The notes under the pieces were generated by a model. The model saw only the letters and a program-made list of their open reading frames with translations. It was not told where the DNA came from and ran no database searches. Both the position numbers and the translations under genes were made by a program. A stretch of DNA of 64,000 bases. Origin: Symsagittifera roscoffensis. Taxonomy: Eukaryota > Xenacoelomorpha > Acoela > Convolutidae. The stretch spans positions 32,459,651 to 32,523,650 of the forward strand of contig NC_087062.1 in assembly GCF_963678635.1 (NCBI RefSeq). Reading direction: 5' to 3'. Shown here in pieces: positions 53,262-64,000 of this stretch; the first letter of the stretch is position 1, and each line of letters opens with the position of its first letter.

Positions 53262-53640
53262 AAAACTGATCTCTTTAACTATTTTCCGCCCTTCGATCCT
53301 TGGAACGAACTGCCACCCCCTGCAATAAACTATTTTAACGATTGAGCATATGCAAATTTTGACATCGTAACGAATCTCCCCACTCTTGCAAAAATGCGGG
53401 GTATTTAAAGAGATTCCAAAAACCATATATTAATCAGGGGCGGATCCAGGATTTTCTTGAGTGGGGAGAAGGGGTACGAAAAGTTTTTCGAAAGTTTCGT
53501 CAATTTTTTAGTTGGCTCAATATGGACAATCTGGACAAGTCAGCTCAAAGTGGACAAGTGAGAAAGGACAAGTTTATAGTGGACAAGTTCAAAATGAACA
53601 GGCTCAAAATGGTCAGGTTTAAAAATGGGGGAAAACAATT
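53262..53640 (+). repeat. S repeat, copy 4
   Basis: It matches 27,220-27,610, with the short frame starting at 53,522. The 15-base units here read DKFKMNRLKMVRFK, nearer to the version at 58,178 than to that at 27,487. Confidence 0.7.
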
Positions 53641-54219
53641 TATGGCCCTAAATTTTGAAATTAGGAAACTCTACTCTTTGGCTGCGAAAAGTTTTGAGGT
53701 ATTCACTCTTTCCAGTGAGCGTACCCAAAGCCTACCAGGTCCTCGCAAAGTGAAAGTTTGTCCTTTCCAGAAAGAAAACTTCCAGTCAGTTTAAATAAGG
53801 TAATACACTTGCTTATTCAACAATATAAATAAGTAGTAACATCCGAATTTTTCTTTGTATTTCAATAGTTTCAATAACAATTTGTCATCAACATCAACAT
53901 CTGGTCTAAGAAAACTGAAATTTGAAATTCAAGCTTAGTTAGTTTGGTTAAATTTTTAACCACAAAGACTGTTCATAAATTTTACTCTTCTTCACAGTAT
54001 CAGTCTTCAAGCCATCTCTTCAACAGCTCTCACTGCTCCATGGCTTCGTCCTATTACATTTCGTCTCTTCTTTCCATCTCACTGTCTTCGAGTTTTTTCT
54101 GCAGCATAACAGTGGATTTGCGAGCCGTGCGCCTTCTTTTTTGATCTGATAATCTCTGCGAGCAGGCTTGCAGCATGGTAGGAGATCCACGTTCATCTTC
54201 TGCTCCCGGCTTGAAAACT

Positions 54220-54676
54220 TTTTATTATCTACAAAAACTCTATCGCTTGTGGTGTCTTTTTATTTCTCCTCGTCATGTTGTAATTTTTGTGACTAAACTG
54301 TTACGCACACTCTATGGGGGAGTGCAGCTTAGAATTCAGGACACCCAATCGTGCTGTCTAAATCATACCATTACGCGTTGTTTCACATTTAACCGGTCTC
54401 TTGAGAACGGTCAATTTTATCTTCTTTTTTATAATAGATTTTTAGAATTTCTAAAGTTCCAAGTCCTAAGCGAACCAAGGGTTTTGTTCCGATCTATCCA
54501 GGAATGAAAACCATTAGCTATAGAAACTATCAGTTCTTAGCTGAAGGCTTTGCAGCGGGCGACTATTACATAGTGTTTTTCATCTAAAAATTTTCTGAAT
54601 TGGAATGAATCAAACGCACACCGAAATGGATCTGAAATAAATCAAACAAACACTCAAACACTGTTCAACAAAAGTT
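54220..54676. repeat. 455-bp duplicated insertion
   Basis: A near-identical copy of 52,095-52,549 joins upstream sequence at GAAAACTTTTT, sharing a short T-run, and ends at AAAAGTTA next to the R copy. Neither end has inverted repeats. Confidence 0.85.
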
Positions 54677-54679
54677 ATT

Positions 54680-56878
54680 TCAACAAGAGATTATTTCACT
54701 GCTCAACAGCAACCAAATAATTATGCTTCGAGTATACCCAATGACCGGAGCAATACAATGTAAGTTAATACTTGTTATAACAAGTGTTGCTTTGCATTAG
54801 ATTGCTTAATCTATCCTACAGCATCAGGCCGTGTGGCCTAGTGGGCAAATCGGGAGTTCGAGCCCCAGCAAACGTTTTTTTTAAAGCTAGAAATAGCCTA
54901 GATTTTGTCAATTTTTGATTAAAAATAAGATGAAAAATAAACAATTTTAAGAAACCCCCTGCTTTATCTAAACGTTTCACAAAAATTTCTGACCAGAAAC
55001 TTTGAATAAATACTAAGCTTTACGTGACAGGGATGAAGAATTTTCGGGTAGGGTTTAAAAGACAATTGCATTTTTTTTAGAATCTGTGAAATGATACAAA
55101 TTCACATTAATCAAAACAAACGGGAATAGCGATCACCATTGGCTTGAAAAATTTTCATATGTTCACTTTGAATGAAATCTGAATCTATATTAAAAGCACA
55201 GTAAGATCTCAAAATTCGGGAGTACCTGAACTCAAAATTTTGCCTTCTATAAATACTTTGGAAGAACGCAAAAAAAACGGATCAGCTCATTTTGACTTTC
55301 TATTAATTAAGTAATTTTTCTTCTTTTGTGACCACAGTTAAATTTACAAGCAGTTTTTTTGATCAGTGGGTCTATACAAATTATTTAAAAAATAATATAA
55401 TATCATCCTGCTATTAACAAAATTAAAAACCAAGGATAGCCGGTTACTGTGTAAGAAGCACAGAAATAGGCTATTGTAAGCCTGCTCGCTTTAAAACATA
55501 CAACCTATTTTTCTTGATACTGGGACTTTTTTGGAATTTTAAATATCGTTTGAATCCTAGCCCATTCCCATAAGTTTCCGTGGAAAATAAACGTAAAAAA
55601 AATTTAAAAATTTTAAAAAACTAAAACACCGGAATACAATTTTTCCACCATTTTTCAAATGGTCGGAACAAAAAGACAAGTTATAATAAAGCAATTAATG
55701 AACCAATCACTCGAAAAAAAAATTTACAAATTTAGCACAAAATAACAAAAAACTAATCTATGTACAAATACATAAGCCATAAATTTCCAATTCATTTCAA
55801 CATGATTATTGAGTTATCGCCTATTTGGTTATACTCAAAGAGTAATTTCAGATAAGGTACACCGTCTGCTCATCACGCTATCTTATTTTCGGCCGGATAG
55901 ATTCGTGCAATTTCTTAGTCTAATACTTATCTTAATCTTACTCTTATATCTCCAATCTCAATAGATCTAGTGTATACTGGTTTATGCGAGTTAGTTTCCA
56001 GAAGGAGAACAACTGTAAATGAACCTAAACAAGTTTTGGACAGTTTAGTGCAGAATTTGAGGGACAAATTGATTGTGACAACTTAAGTAAACTGTTTTAG
56101 GAATAACACACTCAAAAATTTAAAAGTAAAATTTAAAAGACAAATAAGTTGTTAGCAATAAGCTAACTATATTTCAGAAAATTGCCTCAAAACAAAAAAA
56201 AATCCGAACTTATACTTTTCGAAGTATATAAGGTAACCTATTAGTTATATATAAAATCAATTCTTTACAAGGTACCATCGGGAGGGGGGGATAGTAAACA
56301 AGATCCTGAAAACTTTAGAACCTTTGGTGAATAAGATACGGCACTTTGTTTGGTAGACCATTCAAAATGACCCGGTTATACTAAACCGTTTTTCTTTAAG
56401 ACGGGAGAAAAGACACGCGACGTTTGTCAATTTCAGTACACGTTTCATGTTACTGATAATGAGTTCTAGATGCTGGCAATTTTTTAGTTCAACTCAAGTC
56501 CTGACTTAATGTCCATTTGACTGTGTGTCGACTAGCATAAAGCTCGACTAGCTTGAAAGATTTTAAAATGAAAATCGTATGTATATCGACTAGCTTAAAA
56601 ACCGAAACACATAAATTAAATCGCGTCCAGACAATTCGGTCAAAGACAATTCAGCCGATTTGAAATTCAGACAATTCAGCCAAAAATATACAGACAATTC
56701 AGCCTGAGACAATCCAGACAGTTTTACATAATGCTAGTTTTGAAAAAAAAATCGGAATTGGAGTTATTTCTCGGTTTAAGGTCGCCGTTGGGCCGCGCGT
56801 TGCCGCTTCGCGGCGATAACCGGCTCTAAACTTCGTATAGAGTCCTACCCTCTGTTGGCAAGCTCGCAACACGTTGGC
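54680..56878 (+). repeat. R repeat, copy 3
   Basis: This is the full-length counterpart of 38,850-41,060, with the palindrome at 54,772, the tRNA-like piece at 54,827-54,869, the GACTAGC array at 56,525-56,600 and the GACAATTCAGCC array at 56,630-56,720. The GC-rich centre ends at GTTGGC, where a mirror-image copy begins. Confidence 0.75.
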
Positions 56879-57745
56879 GCCAACCTGTTGCGAGCTTGCC
56901 AACAGAGGGTAGGACTCTATACGAAGTTTAGAGCCGGTTATCGCCGCGAAGCGGCAACGCGCGGCCCAACGGCGACCTTAAGCCGAGAAATAACTCCAAT
57001 TCCGATTTTTTTCTTTCGAATCTAGCGTTATGTAAAACAGTCTGGATTGTCTCAGGCTGAATTCTCTGTATATTTTTGGCTGAATTGTCTGAATTTCAAA
57101 TTGGCTGAATTGTCTTTGACCGAATTGTCTGGACGCGATTTATTTTATGTGTTTCGGTTTTTAAGCTAGTCTATTTATATACGATTTTCATTTTAAATTA
57201 ATTCATGCTAGTCGAGCTTTATGCTAGTCGACACACAGTCAAATGGACATTAAGTCGGGGCTTGAGTTGAACTATAAATTTACCAGCATCCAGAACTCAT
57301 TATCAGTAACATGAAACGTGTACTGAAATTGACAAACTTCGCGTGTCTTTTCTCGCGTCTTAAAGAAAAATTGTTTAGTATAACCGGGTCATTTTGAATG
57401 GTCTACCAAACAAAGTGCCGTATCTTATTCGCCAAAGGGTCTAAAATTTTCAGGATCTTGTTTACTATTCCCCCCTCCCGATGGTACCTTGTAAATAATT
57501 GATTTTATATATAACTAATAGGTTACCTTATATACTTCGAAAAGTATAAGTTTGGATTTTTTTTTATTTTGAGGCAATTTTCTGAATTATAGTTTGCTAA
57601 TTGCTAATAACTTATTTGTCTTTTAAATTTTACTTTTAAATTTTTGAGTGTGTTATTCCCAAAACAGTTTACTTAAGTTGTCACAATCAATTTGTCCCTC
57701 AATTTCTGCACTAAACTGTCCAAAACTTGCTTAGGTTCATTTACA
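56012..57745. repeat. Palindrome of about 1.73 kb without spacer
   Basis: The two R copies meet head to head with the centre between 56,878 and 56,879 (TTGGC/GCCAA). Each arm is about 866 bases. Differences between arms, such as TGAATAAG against CGAATAAG, show they are two separate family members. Confidence 0.85.
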
Positions 57746-57770
57746 GTTTTTTTCTGATAATGGAACCAGT
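56879..57770 (-). repeat. R repeat, copy 4, inverted
   Basis: It is the reverse complement of 56,012-56,878 with several substitutions. Its outer end (CATTTACAGTTTTTTTCTGA) matches the 46,250 copy better than its own partner. Together with the S repeat at 57,905 it forms a reverse-complement image of 45,745-47,000. Confidence 0.75.
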
Positions 57771-57904
57771 TCTAAATTAGAATTTATAATTGGTCAAAAA
57801 TCTAATTCTCTAATTCTATAAAAGATTCCTAACTAACCAATCATTCAAATATTGTCAAATTATAAACCATAAGATCTTGTTAACTATCCCCGTTAAACAA
57901 GTTC

Positions 57905-58295
57905 CAAACCATTTCACTAAAAACTGATATCTTTAACTATTTGCCGCCCTTCGGTTGGAACGAACTGCCACCCCCTGCAACAAACTATTTTAACGATTGA
58001 GCATATGAAAATTTTGACATCGTAACGAATCTCCCCACTCTTGCAAAAATGCGGGGTATTTGAAGAGATTCCAAAAACCATATATAAATCAGGGGCATAT
58101 CCAGGATTTTCTCGAGTGGGGAGAGGGGGTACGAAAAGTTTTTCGAAATCTTCGTCGACTTTTTTAGTTGGCTCAATATGGACAATCTGGACAAATCAGC
58201 TCAAAGTGGACAAGTCAGAAAGGACAAGTTTATAGTGGACAGGTTCAAAATGAACAGGCTCAAAATGGACAGGTTTAAAAATGGGGGAAAACAAT
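57905..58295 (+). repeat. S repeat, copy 5
   Basis: This is another member of the S family with GGGGCATATCCAGG in place of GGGGCGGATCCAGG. The short frame from 58,178 includes D-R-F-K-M-N-R-L-K-M-D-R-F-K and carries one more 15-base unit than the copy at 45.8 kb. Confidence 0.7.
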
Positions 58296-58870
58296 TTATT
58301 GCCCTAAATTTTAAAATTAAGAAACTCTATTCTTTGGCTGCGAAAAGTTTTGAGGTATTCACCCTTTCCAGCGAGCGTACCCAAACCCTACCAGGTCCTC
58401 GCAAAGTGAAAGTTTGTCCTTTCCAGAAAGAAAACGTCCAGTCAGTTTACATAAGGTAATACACTTGCTTATTCAACCATATAAATAAGTAGTAACAACT
58501 AAATTTTTCTTTGTATTTCAATAGTTTCAATAACATTTTGTCATCAACATCAACTTTTGGTCTACGAAAACAGAAAGTTGAAATTCAAGCTTAGTTAGTT
58601 TGGTTAAATTTTTAACCACAAAGACGGTTTATAAATTTTACTCTTCTTCACAGTATCAGTCTTCAAGCCATCTCTTCAACAGCTCTCACTGCTCCATGGC
58701 TTCATCCTATTACATTTCGTCTCTTCTTTCCATCTCACTGTCTTCGAGTTTTTTCTGCAGCATATCGCCGGATTTGCGAGCCGTGCGCCATCTTTTTTGA
58801 TCTGAAAATCTCTGCGCGCAGGCTTGCAGCATAGTAGGAGATCGACGTTCATCTTCTGCTCCCGGCTTGA
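58296..58870. repeat. Flank repeat U, second half, locus 2
   Basis: This block matches 27,611-28,190 and window bases 380-869, and lies 3' of the SGNH-ORF as elsewhere. No gene is recognised. A Ser-rich frame at 58,600-58,800 recurs in four copies because the repeat is conserved as DNA. Confidence 0.6.
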
Positions 58871-59152
58871 AAACTTGTATTAGCACAGGCTTACGTGTCG
58901 CTTCAGGACAGCTCGTAAGACCTTGTTTCTCTCATTTTTTGTCGTATAAGACATTCCAGCTAGGTGCTTCAGATACGTGGTGATAGCGTTCTGTGAGCCA
59001 GGAAATTTTCTTCTAGGTGACGGTCCAATATCTAGCTGTAAGGAGTGATAAGCTCCTGTTTTTCAGGACATATGACGCTTCGCGCGTTGATATATCCATG
59101 ATGTCATCACGGCACGATCCAAGGCATTAATTTCTGCCTTGCCCAGATTTTA

Positions 59153-59551
59153 TCAATCGCCTTTGATATTTTCAAAAACCTTAGAACAATTCAAGTTGTT
59201 GTTGAACATCATGTTGTTTAGTTGCTTAGCCTTTGGTATCACCATCTCTTGTTCACCCGTCCCAGCATTGAGATCTAGTTGTTTCACCGCGACCATAGCA
59301 CTGACTACCAAACTCGTTACGGGCTGGTCCTGGTCGGTAAATACTGTGGAGTAAACAGTTATCCTACATGTCACACTAACACTAGGCGTCCCGGCTTGGG
59401 GTACCATAAAGTCTGCGCCGGGCAGTTAGAAGATACATCTCTTGGGTTAGCAGAAAGCTCCTCCAGGTCCCGTATCCTGGAGCCTCTACCAACAGTTCCA
59501 CCTCTGTCATTACTTGATCTCGTCTTTTTCATCTATTGTGGGGAAAAATGA
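59153..59551 (-). pseudogene. SGNH-ORF C-terminal region, right copy
   Basis: The frame 59,407-59,153 (SLVVSAMVAVKQLDLNAGT) plus the shifted part upstream match 1,103-1,582. The frameshift lies at the same place as in the 28.7 and 35.5 kb copies, so the three share a more recent ancestor. Confidence 0.55.
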
Positions 59552-59738
59552 TCGCTAATGCTCCACTTGCATTCTTCTTCTGGAAATCACTCACATTACC
59601 TTCAAAAAACTTCATGAATTTCTCAACCACAATGTCTTGGGTTCTCATATTCAACTTGCATTTAAATCTTTCTGGTATCGCCCGATTGATCATCATTAAC
59701 GAATAGAAGGAACTCTCTGACTTATTGACCCATTTCCC

Positions 59739-60044
59739 TCACTTAGGCACCGAGAAGAGTTGATCGATCACCACTCGTTGTGTCCTCGCATCCAGTACCA
59801 CAATTGTGTGAGGATATTTGCTATTATAGTATGTTGCGGAGCTGGATTCCACTAGATACTTCGAGCCAGTAGGTATATGATATCCTCCGCTGTGTTTCAG
59901 GTTCAATTCATTCTCGAGATCTTCTCGCCAGCCTCTGGTTTTCTGCTCTGTCTGTAACGCTCCAGGAAACACTTCTGTACTTAATGATGTCAACAGGTCA
60001 TGCGCATGCTCCAAGTGTTCTATTGAATCAATTGAGATGGCCAT
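59739..60044 (-). pseudogene. SGNH-ORF segment with HTIVVLDARTQ
   Basis: This 101-residue frame is open and compact, with AISIDSIEHLEHAHDLL, YHIPTGSKYLVESSSATYYN and PHTIVVLDARTQRVVIDQL. The alternating strand pattern at the end resembles an alpha/beta domain. The function is unknown. A truncated counterpart, lacking the first strand, is near 35,820-36,080. Confidence 0.5.
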
Positions 60045-60105
60045 ACTATGAAATCATAAAACAGCTATCAGATTCCCCTCCATCACTCCATGGTAAGCCG
60101 CAACC

Positions 60106-60626
60106 CTATTTCATTCTCATCAGACATGTGCAACCCTCCGTACAAAAAAGCGCAAGTTGACAATGTTGCCAAATCAATGTTTTCAAGCAAATAGCTGTCC
60201 CACATACAAGTCCTTCTAGTCCACAACTGGTAGCCAAGCTAGTGCCTCTCTTCATCGAATTCCCTCTCAAGGCCAACAGGTGATGGATCACGGCCAAATC
60301 TTGCAAACTCTCAGGATAATCCAGTTCTCACACGAACTCTGCAGTTACGCACCATATCAAACTGCATTTAGATAGGGACACCATGAACGTTTCATGAATT
60401 CGCACATCGTGATTAAACTAGTTTTCAGAGGACTGTCCCATGAACGACATTCAAAACTCACCTGTTCCTTCATTCGAGAATCGAGGGTTCGAGCACCGGT
60501 TCCTCCAGGATCACTCCTAGTTGTCGTTGCTCGAATGGCAGCGTTCACAACTCCTTCACTCTTTCGACCCAGAAATTGGAAACTATTCTTTAATGTCAAA
60601 TTACTCGTCCCTAGCCTCCTCTTCAA
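60106..60626 (-). pseudogene. SGNH-ORF segment with QVSFEC-WDSPL
   Basis: Frames 60,626-60,357 and 60,306-60,106 match 2,015-2,476 and the decayed 36,143-36,650 copy. QVSFECRSWDSPL is the clearest block. Confidence 0.55.
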
Positions 60627-60818
60627 CGGATGGGTTGTAAGCTATTCCGGAGTCGCCACCTGACACATTTGGAGCGACCTGACCTTTGTTTACCCAGGGG
60701 CACGTACTCTTTCGGATTTCTGGCTTTCTCCAGTTGATCTCGTCTCACATTAAACTCTTTGTTGGAGCTCCTTCTCACTTCCTCCAACTTTCGTTAGCTC
60801 TCAATGTCATTCAACTCT

Positions 60819-61328
60819 TTAGCGGGTATCCGAAGCGGAAGTTACTGATAGAGCTCCAATAAGGTTCTCAACAAGACTCGTTTGAGTTCCACTATTTCTT
60901 GCCAAATAGCTTACGCTTTTTTCCAAAACGGGAGTAGGAATACGATCCACCACAAACCTCACAAAGCAAAGGGCGACCCTGCCCTCAACCCATGTTATTG
61001 CAGAGTCATGTCTGGCAATTAATACTCGAAGAGCCTCCAAAAACTTCAAATCTTGTTCCCTCGATTTCGAATTGTTACTGGTTTCATACTCAATTTTTTT
61101 CTTAATTCTCATTAGGCACCATGCCAATAATACTTGCAGTTCTGTCCTAACGCATGGATTAGCCAGACATGCCGTTACTGTCGAAAATGTGCTCATGGTC
61201 TTGTCGAAGTGTTTCGGGATGGTGACCATCCAGAAATATTTACTAGCTGTTCCAAGCACTTTTCGCTTGCTTCCGAGGGGGCCGTATTCTTTTCGCGTCA
61301 GTTTGAAACCATCCACTAATTCTTGCAA
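60819..61328 (-). pseudogene. SGNH-ORF helical core, right copy
   Basis: The 169-residue frame shares ACLANPCVRTELQVLLAWCL and LIARHDSAITW with 2,608-3,213. The final part (CFVRFVVDRIPTPVLEK) extends further than in the left copy, where a stop intervenes at 2,608. Confidence 0.55.
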
Positions 61329-61562
61329 ACGCTCCTGCTTTGCCTACTTCTCACTCCACGCCATCATGTGCCCTCAAGCTGAATTCCTAGCCCTAAGCGT
61401 TTTCACATAGCTACCAGCAGGATCGCCCATATGGATCAAGTCGTTTATCAAGATCCGACTATACTCGGCCAAGTCGATTTTTGATTCCAGCTTCATTCGT
61501 GCTATATTGGTTCGCGAGGGTTTGCAGTCATCCAGCCCACCAGATCCGCACTGGCTGATGAC

Positions 61563-62335
61563 TCACACTTCAATTTTTGTGTCCATAATTGTTCTTTCAG
61601 TCTTTCTGAACTTCCAGGCTGTTGATAATAAACCAGCCAGCACCATTCGTGGTATCAATTTCTCCTTTTCTCCTCCATTCGGCACTGCGCGATCCCCTTG
61701 TCCATTTGCAAACGGACGTGATACTTTTGCCAGCGACATTACCGCTGCACTCGCTTTTGACCTAATCAACTTGAAATTCATTATTTGTTACCAATCTTGC
61801 TCTTAAGCCTTTTCATCCATTTCTCGGCTCGCTTGATGAGTTCTTTTCTTGTGATCGGTTTTTCATTTGCGCTATATTCCATAACTGACTCGGTCAGACC
61901 GACAAATTCAGTGGACCGCATCAGTTTCTCTAGAAATTCGCGCTTGATGGGTTGATTCCACTTATCCTTCATCACGGACTGCGTTCCGTACCTACGATTC
62001 GCATCCCAAGTTGTTTCCATGAAAACCACTCGGGTCCACACAGTTACTGTCTTTCGCTCAACTTCTCCTTGATACTTTCCCATTTCTCTTCCGGAATATT
62101 CTAATATAAAGGATTTTCTAGTGGCTTCATCAATTCTCCTCTTGCGAGTAGATTCATAGAGTATTTTTTGCACATTCTTCCTTTGAGAGGCTAGCCTCAG
62201 GTAAACCGGTCCCATTGGAGACAAACTAGCTGGCGCCTTCTTCGTGGGAGATATTAATGACGAAGGCGTCATCAACACCAACGGATCAGCAACATCTCCA
62301 CTATCACCATCCTCACTTAATTTGATTTCCAGCAA
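61563..62335 (-). pseudogene. SGNH-ORF acidic/basic middle, right copy
   Basis: The 184-residue frame 62,335-61,781 has DPLVLMTPSSLISPTKKAPA, a Ser/Pro/Lys-rich low-complexity stretch, then VTVWTRVVFMETTWDANRR, DKWNQPIKREFLEKLM and LTESVMEYSANEKPITRKEL. It is the best-kept version of the region at 3,358-3,720. The next frame (61,781-61,563) continues it. Probably a mostly disordered linker followed by a helical domain. Confidence 0.6.
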
Positions 62336-62357
62336 TTCCCTCTCTAGTGCTCCTAAA

Positions 62358-63082
62358 TTAATTCCATTCGTCTTTCCACTTTATCGTACACAGATTCGTC
62401 ATCCTTCTGATCTTTTGCATCGTCCTCGTAGTTGTCGTCTGTTCTCGGACTAGATACAGAGAGACCCTGGCGCATATCAATACCCAAGTCAGGCATAGCC
62501 GGTACAGTCCGGTCACCCCTTTGCTAGAACACTTCATCAACTACGAGGAACTATTGGCTCCTCACGATTCGGCACCCCTTCATCTATCGTCATGTAGATG
62601 CCTTCTCTTGATTTCTTACCCGGCTCAAGCACAACTACTTTCTCTTGCCCTGGCAACTTGAGTCTCGACTGATCATCCGCTGGTGAAAACAGGTTCTTCC
62701 AAGTTTTAGGGAAAACCTCGTGCTTCCTGGATGGTATGGCTTCAAATTTCTTTTGGCTCCATCCCCGATGTATGGAGCCAAAAAAAATTTAAAGCCCACC
62801 AGGGATACTAAAGTCAAACATAATCATTGCTGCGAATTTCCAGCTAACAAAAAGCAATTCTAAGACACCACTACACTTATGCATGCTCTCCGCCACGTCC
62901 TGAGCTGCTCCGATTCGAGGAATTAGATATGTTTGAGGATGTGTCTTCCAGCAGCATTCTTCGTATCGGTGGATGGAAGCCTGGATCCAGCAAGCCATGT
63001 CTGCTGTTTTTTGCATGACCGTATGCTTTCTGTATGCTTCCGGCCAGGTTGGAATCCGTATTGCTTCTCCTGAAATCTTCAC
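62358..63082 (-). pseudogene. SGNH-ORF segment with ADDQSRLK, right copy
   Basis: Frames 63,082-62,789 and 62,817-62,635 overlap in different registers. In a third register, between 62,720 and 62,650, the ADDQSRLK block is readable, as at 4,067-4,276. The segment before it ends in a hydrophobic MIMFDFSIPGG stretch. Function unknown. Confidence 0.45.
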
Positions 63083-64000
63083 TTCAAAAAACTCCAGAGC
63101 GTGTGGTTAAAATGGACTTTGGCCACGTCTTTACCGCCCAATCTGCATTTGAAATCACTGCTAAAGTCCATCCACATCCAAGCAGGTTCTTCCAGTTATT
63201 TGGTCGTCACTGGCCCGTCCTCTCAACTCCTGCTGCTGGACCCAGTTCAACACAGAAACCAGGTTGACATAGAGCACTGATTTTCTATACGCTTTCAAAT
63301 GTACATTGGGAAAAACCGTCTAGCCTTCCTATATGATTTTTCAGTGTCGGCGTAGCGTCTAATAGGGTTCTCAATTGTGGGTGTATCTCCTTTATCACCG
63401 CTGGCGCGTGGTCGAAAGCGTCTTCTCCCAGATAGATAGATACACCGATAGATACACCCACGCGTTGTTTTGAGGCTTTGTCCTCAAGGCCAGTGTCATG
63501 AGTTCCCCTTCGGAAGATGTTTTATTGCGTCTCACCATACTCCTCTGTGTGTTTTTCTATTATTCTACTTGTCTGAACCATAGGTCGTTTGCCACCTGTT
63601 GCACCAGCTCGTGAACATCGTTCACTCCTGGTCTCAGTTATAGCAACCTGGCTAAGTTAGACAGTTCCATTCCCAGGACTTCATCCAACACAACACGCGT
63701 CGCCTATCAGTGAGGTGACCCACCAGTCTACTCCTCTGTAAGTGAACACTCGATCCGGCTATTATTATCCCCTGCGGATTCATGTTGAGGACCCACGGAA
63801 CGCTTTTTTGCCAGCCCTAATGAATGCCTCCAATCAAAATTGGGACCCGTTTGAAAGATCACATCTGGCCTAATCAACGAGCAGAGCGTATAGACATAAT
63901 CCGAACTAGCCACTATCAATTTTTTTGCCTTCTTGACGTCAAGGTAGCAAACAGGCCATCACTCTTTGATGTATCCAGCCACTCGTACTTTTTATCAAAC
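63083..64000 (-). other. Decayed sequence at right window edge
   Basis: Short minus frames are present, the longest at 63,919-63,728, and bases 63,431-63,462 hold a duplicated AGATAGATACACCGATAGAT-type microrepeat. The region should contain the 5' part of the right SGNH-ORF, but no motif is recognised. Confidence 0.35.

Larger units (their letters stand above)
58871..63920 (-). pseudogene. Large SGNH-ORF family member, right copy (most extended)
   Basis: Minus-strand fragments run from 63,919 to about 58,900 in the same order as at 4.3-0.9 kb. Relative to the left copy it includes a better preserved middle (62,335-61,781) and an extra 101-residue frame (60,044-59,739). No GxND motif was found in its N-terminal kilobase, so either the SGNH part is too decayed or it lies beyond the window. 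The 5' end is unresolved and frames at 63,919-63,728 are unassigned. The bases following the match boundary at 60,915 show that this locus keeps sequence lost from the 36.9-kb copy. Confidence 0.6.

Overview
The window looks like repeat-rich nuclear DNA of an invertebrate animal. No intact host gene, rRNA or functional tRNA was found. Coding capacity is almost entirely broken reverse-transcriptase-type mobile elements, and there is no bacterial operon structure or ribosome-binding-site pattern. The retroelement families resemble those I associate with cnidarian-like and other lower-metazoan genomes, but the species cannot be fixed from sequence alone.

Layout. (1) Bases 1-18,000 are fairly GC-balanced and read on the minus strand as one large, rearranged Ty3/gypsy-like retroelement. 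From right to left it holds Gag (17.9-13.1 kb, with its 3' half tandemly triplicated), aspartic protease (12.9-11.9), reverse transcriptase with a YVDD box (11.66-11.19), integrase (9.83-8.76) and a long acidic Pol tail (8.8-8.0). After that come a separate coiled-coil ORF (7.1-6.1), a second copy of the Pol tail (5.9-4.8) and a large 3' ORF that begins with an SGNH/GDSL-hydrolase-like motif (4.8-0.9). An LTR- or 3'-flank-like repeat fills 1-869. (2) Bases 18-21 kb hold a G-rich minisatellite and a tRNA-like relic. (3) Bases 21.1-36.9 kb contain a plus-strand non-LTR-like element with a PHD finger, a reverse transcriptase, a Cys/His knuckle and a restriction-like nuclease segment. It sits inside flank repeats and minus-strand SGNH-ORF fragments. 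A 6,796-bp segment (22,201-28,996) is tandemly duplicated with only about 17 base differences seen. (4) Bases 36.9-47.0 kb are AT-rich, without recognisable genes, and carry foldback-like repeats here called R and S. A 200-N assembly gap lies at 47,001-47,200. (5) Bases 47.2-64 kb are a second, more diverged version of the 21-37 kb locus. It is interrupted by a 455-bp duplication, a full R copy and an approximately 1.73-kb near-perfect palindrome, and ends in the most extended copy of the SGNH-ORF.

How it fits together. The same modules (flank repeat, PHD/RT element, S, R and SGNH-ORF) recur in different orders. One locus can therefore be used as an empty-site or older-state reference for another. 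No element looks autonomous: each PHD/RT copy has lost the YxDD active site, and the gypsy-like Gag-Pol has frameshifts and stops. The most interesting points are the very large SGNH-containing 3' ORF linked to a Ty3/gypsy-like Pol, the PHD/RT/nuclease element, a hairpin that changes by a compensatory base pair between copies, and the R foldback elements with inverted arrays of a short sequence unit. All identities quoted are by eye.
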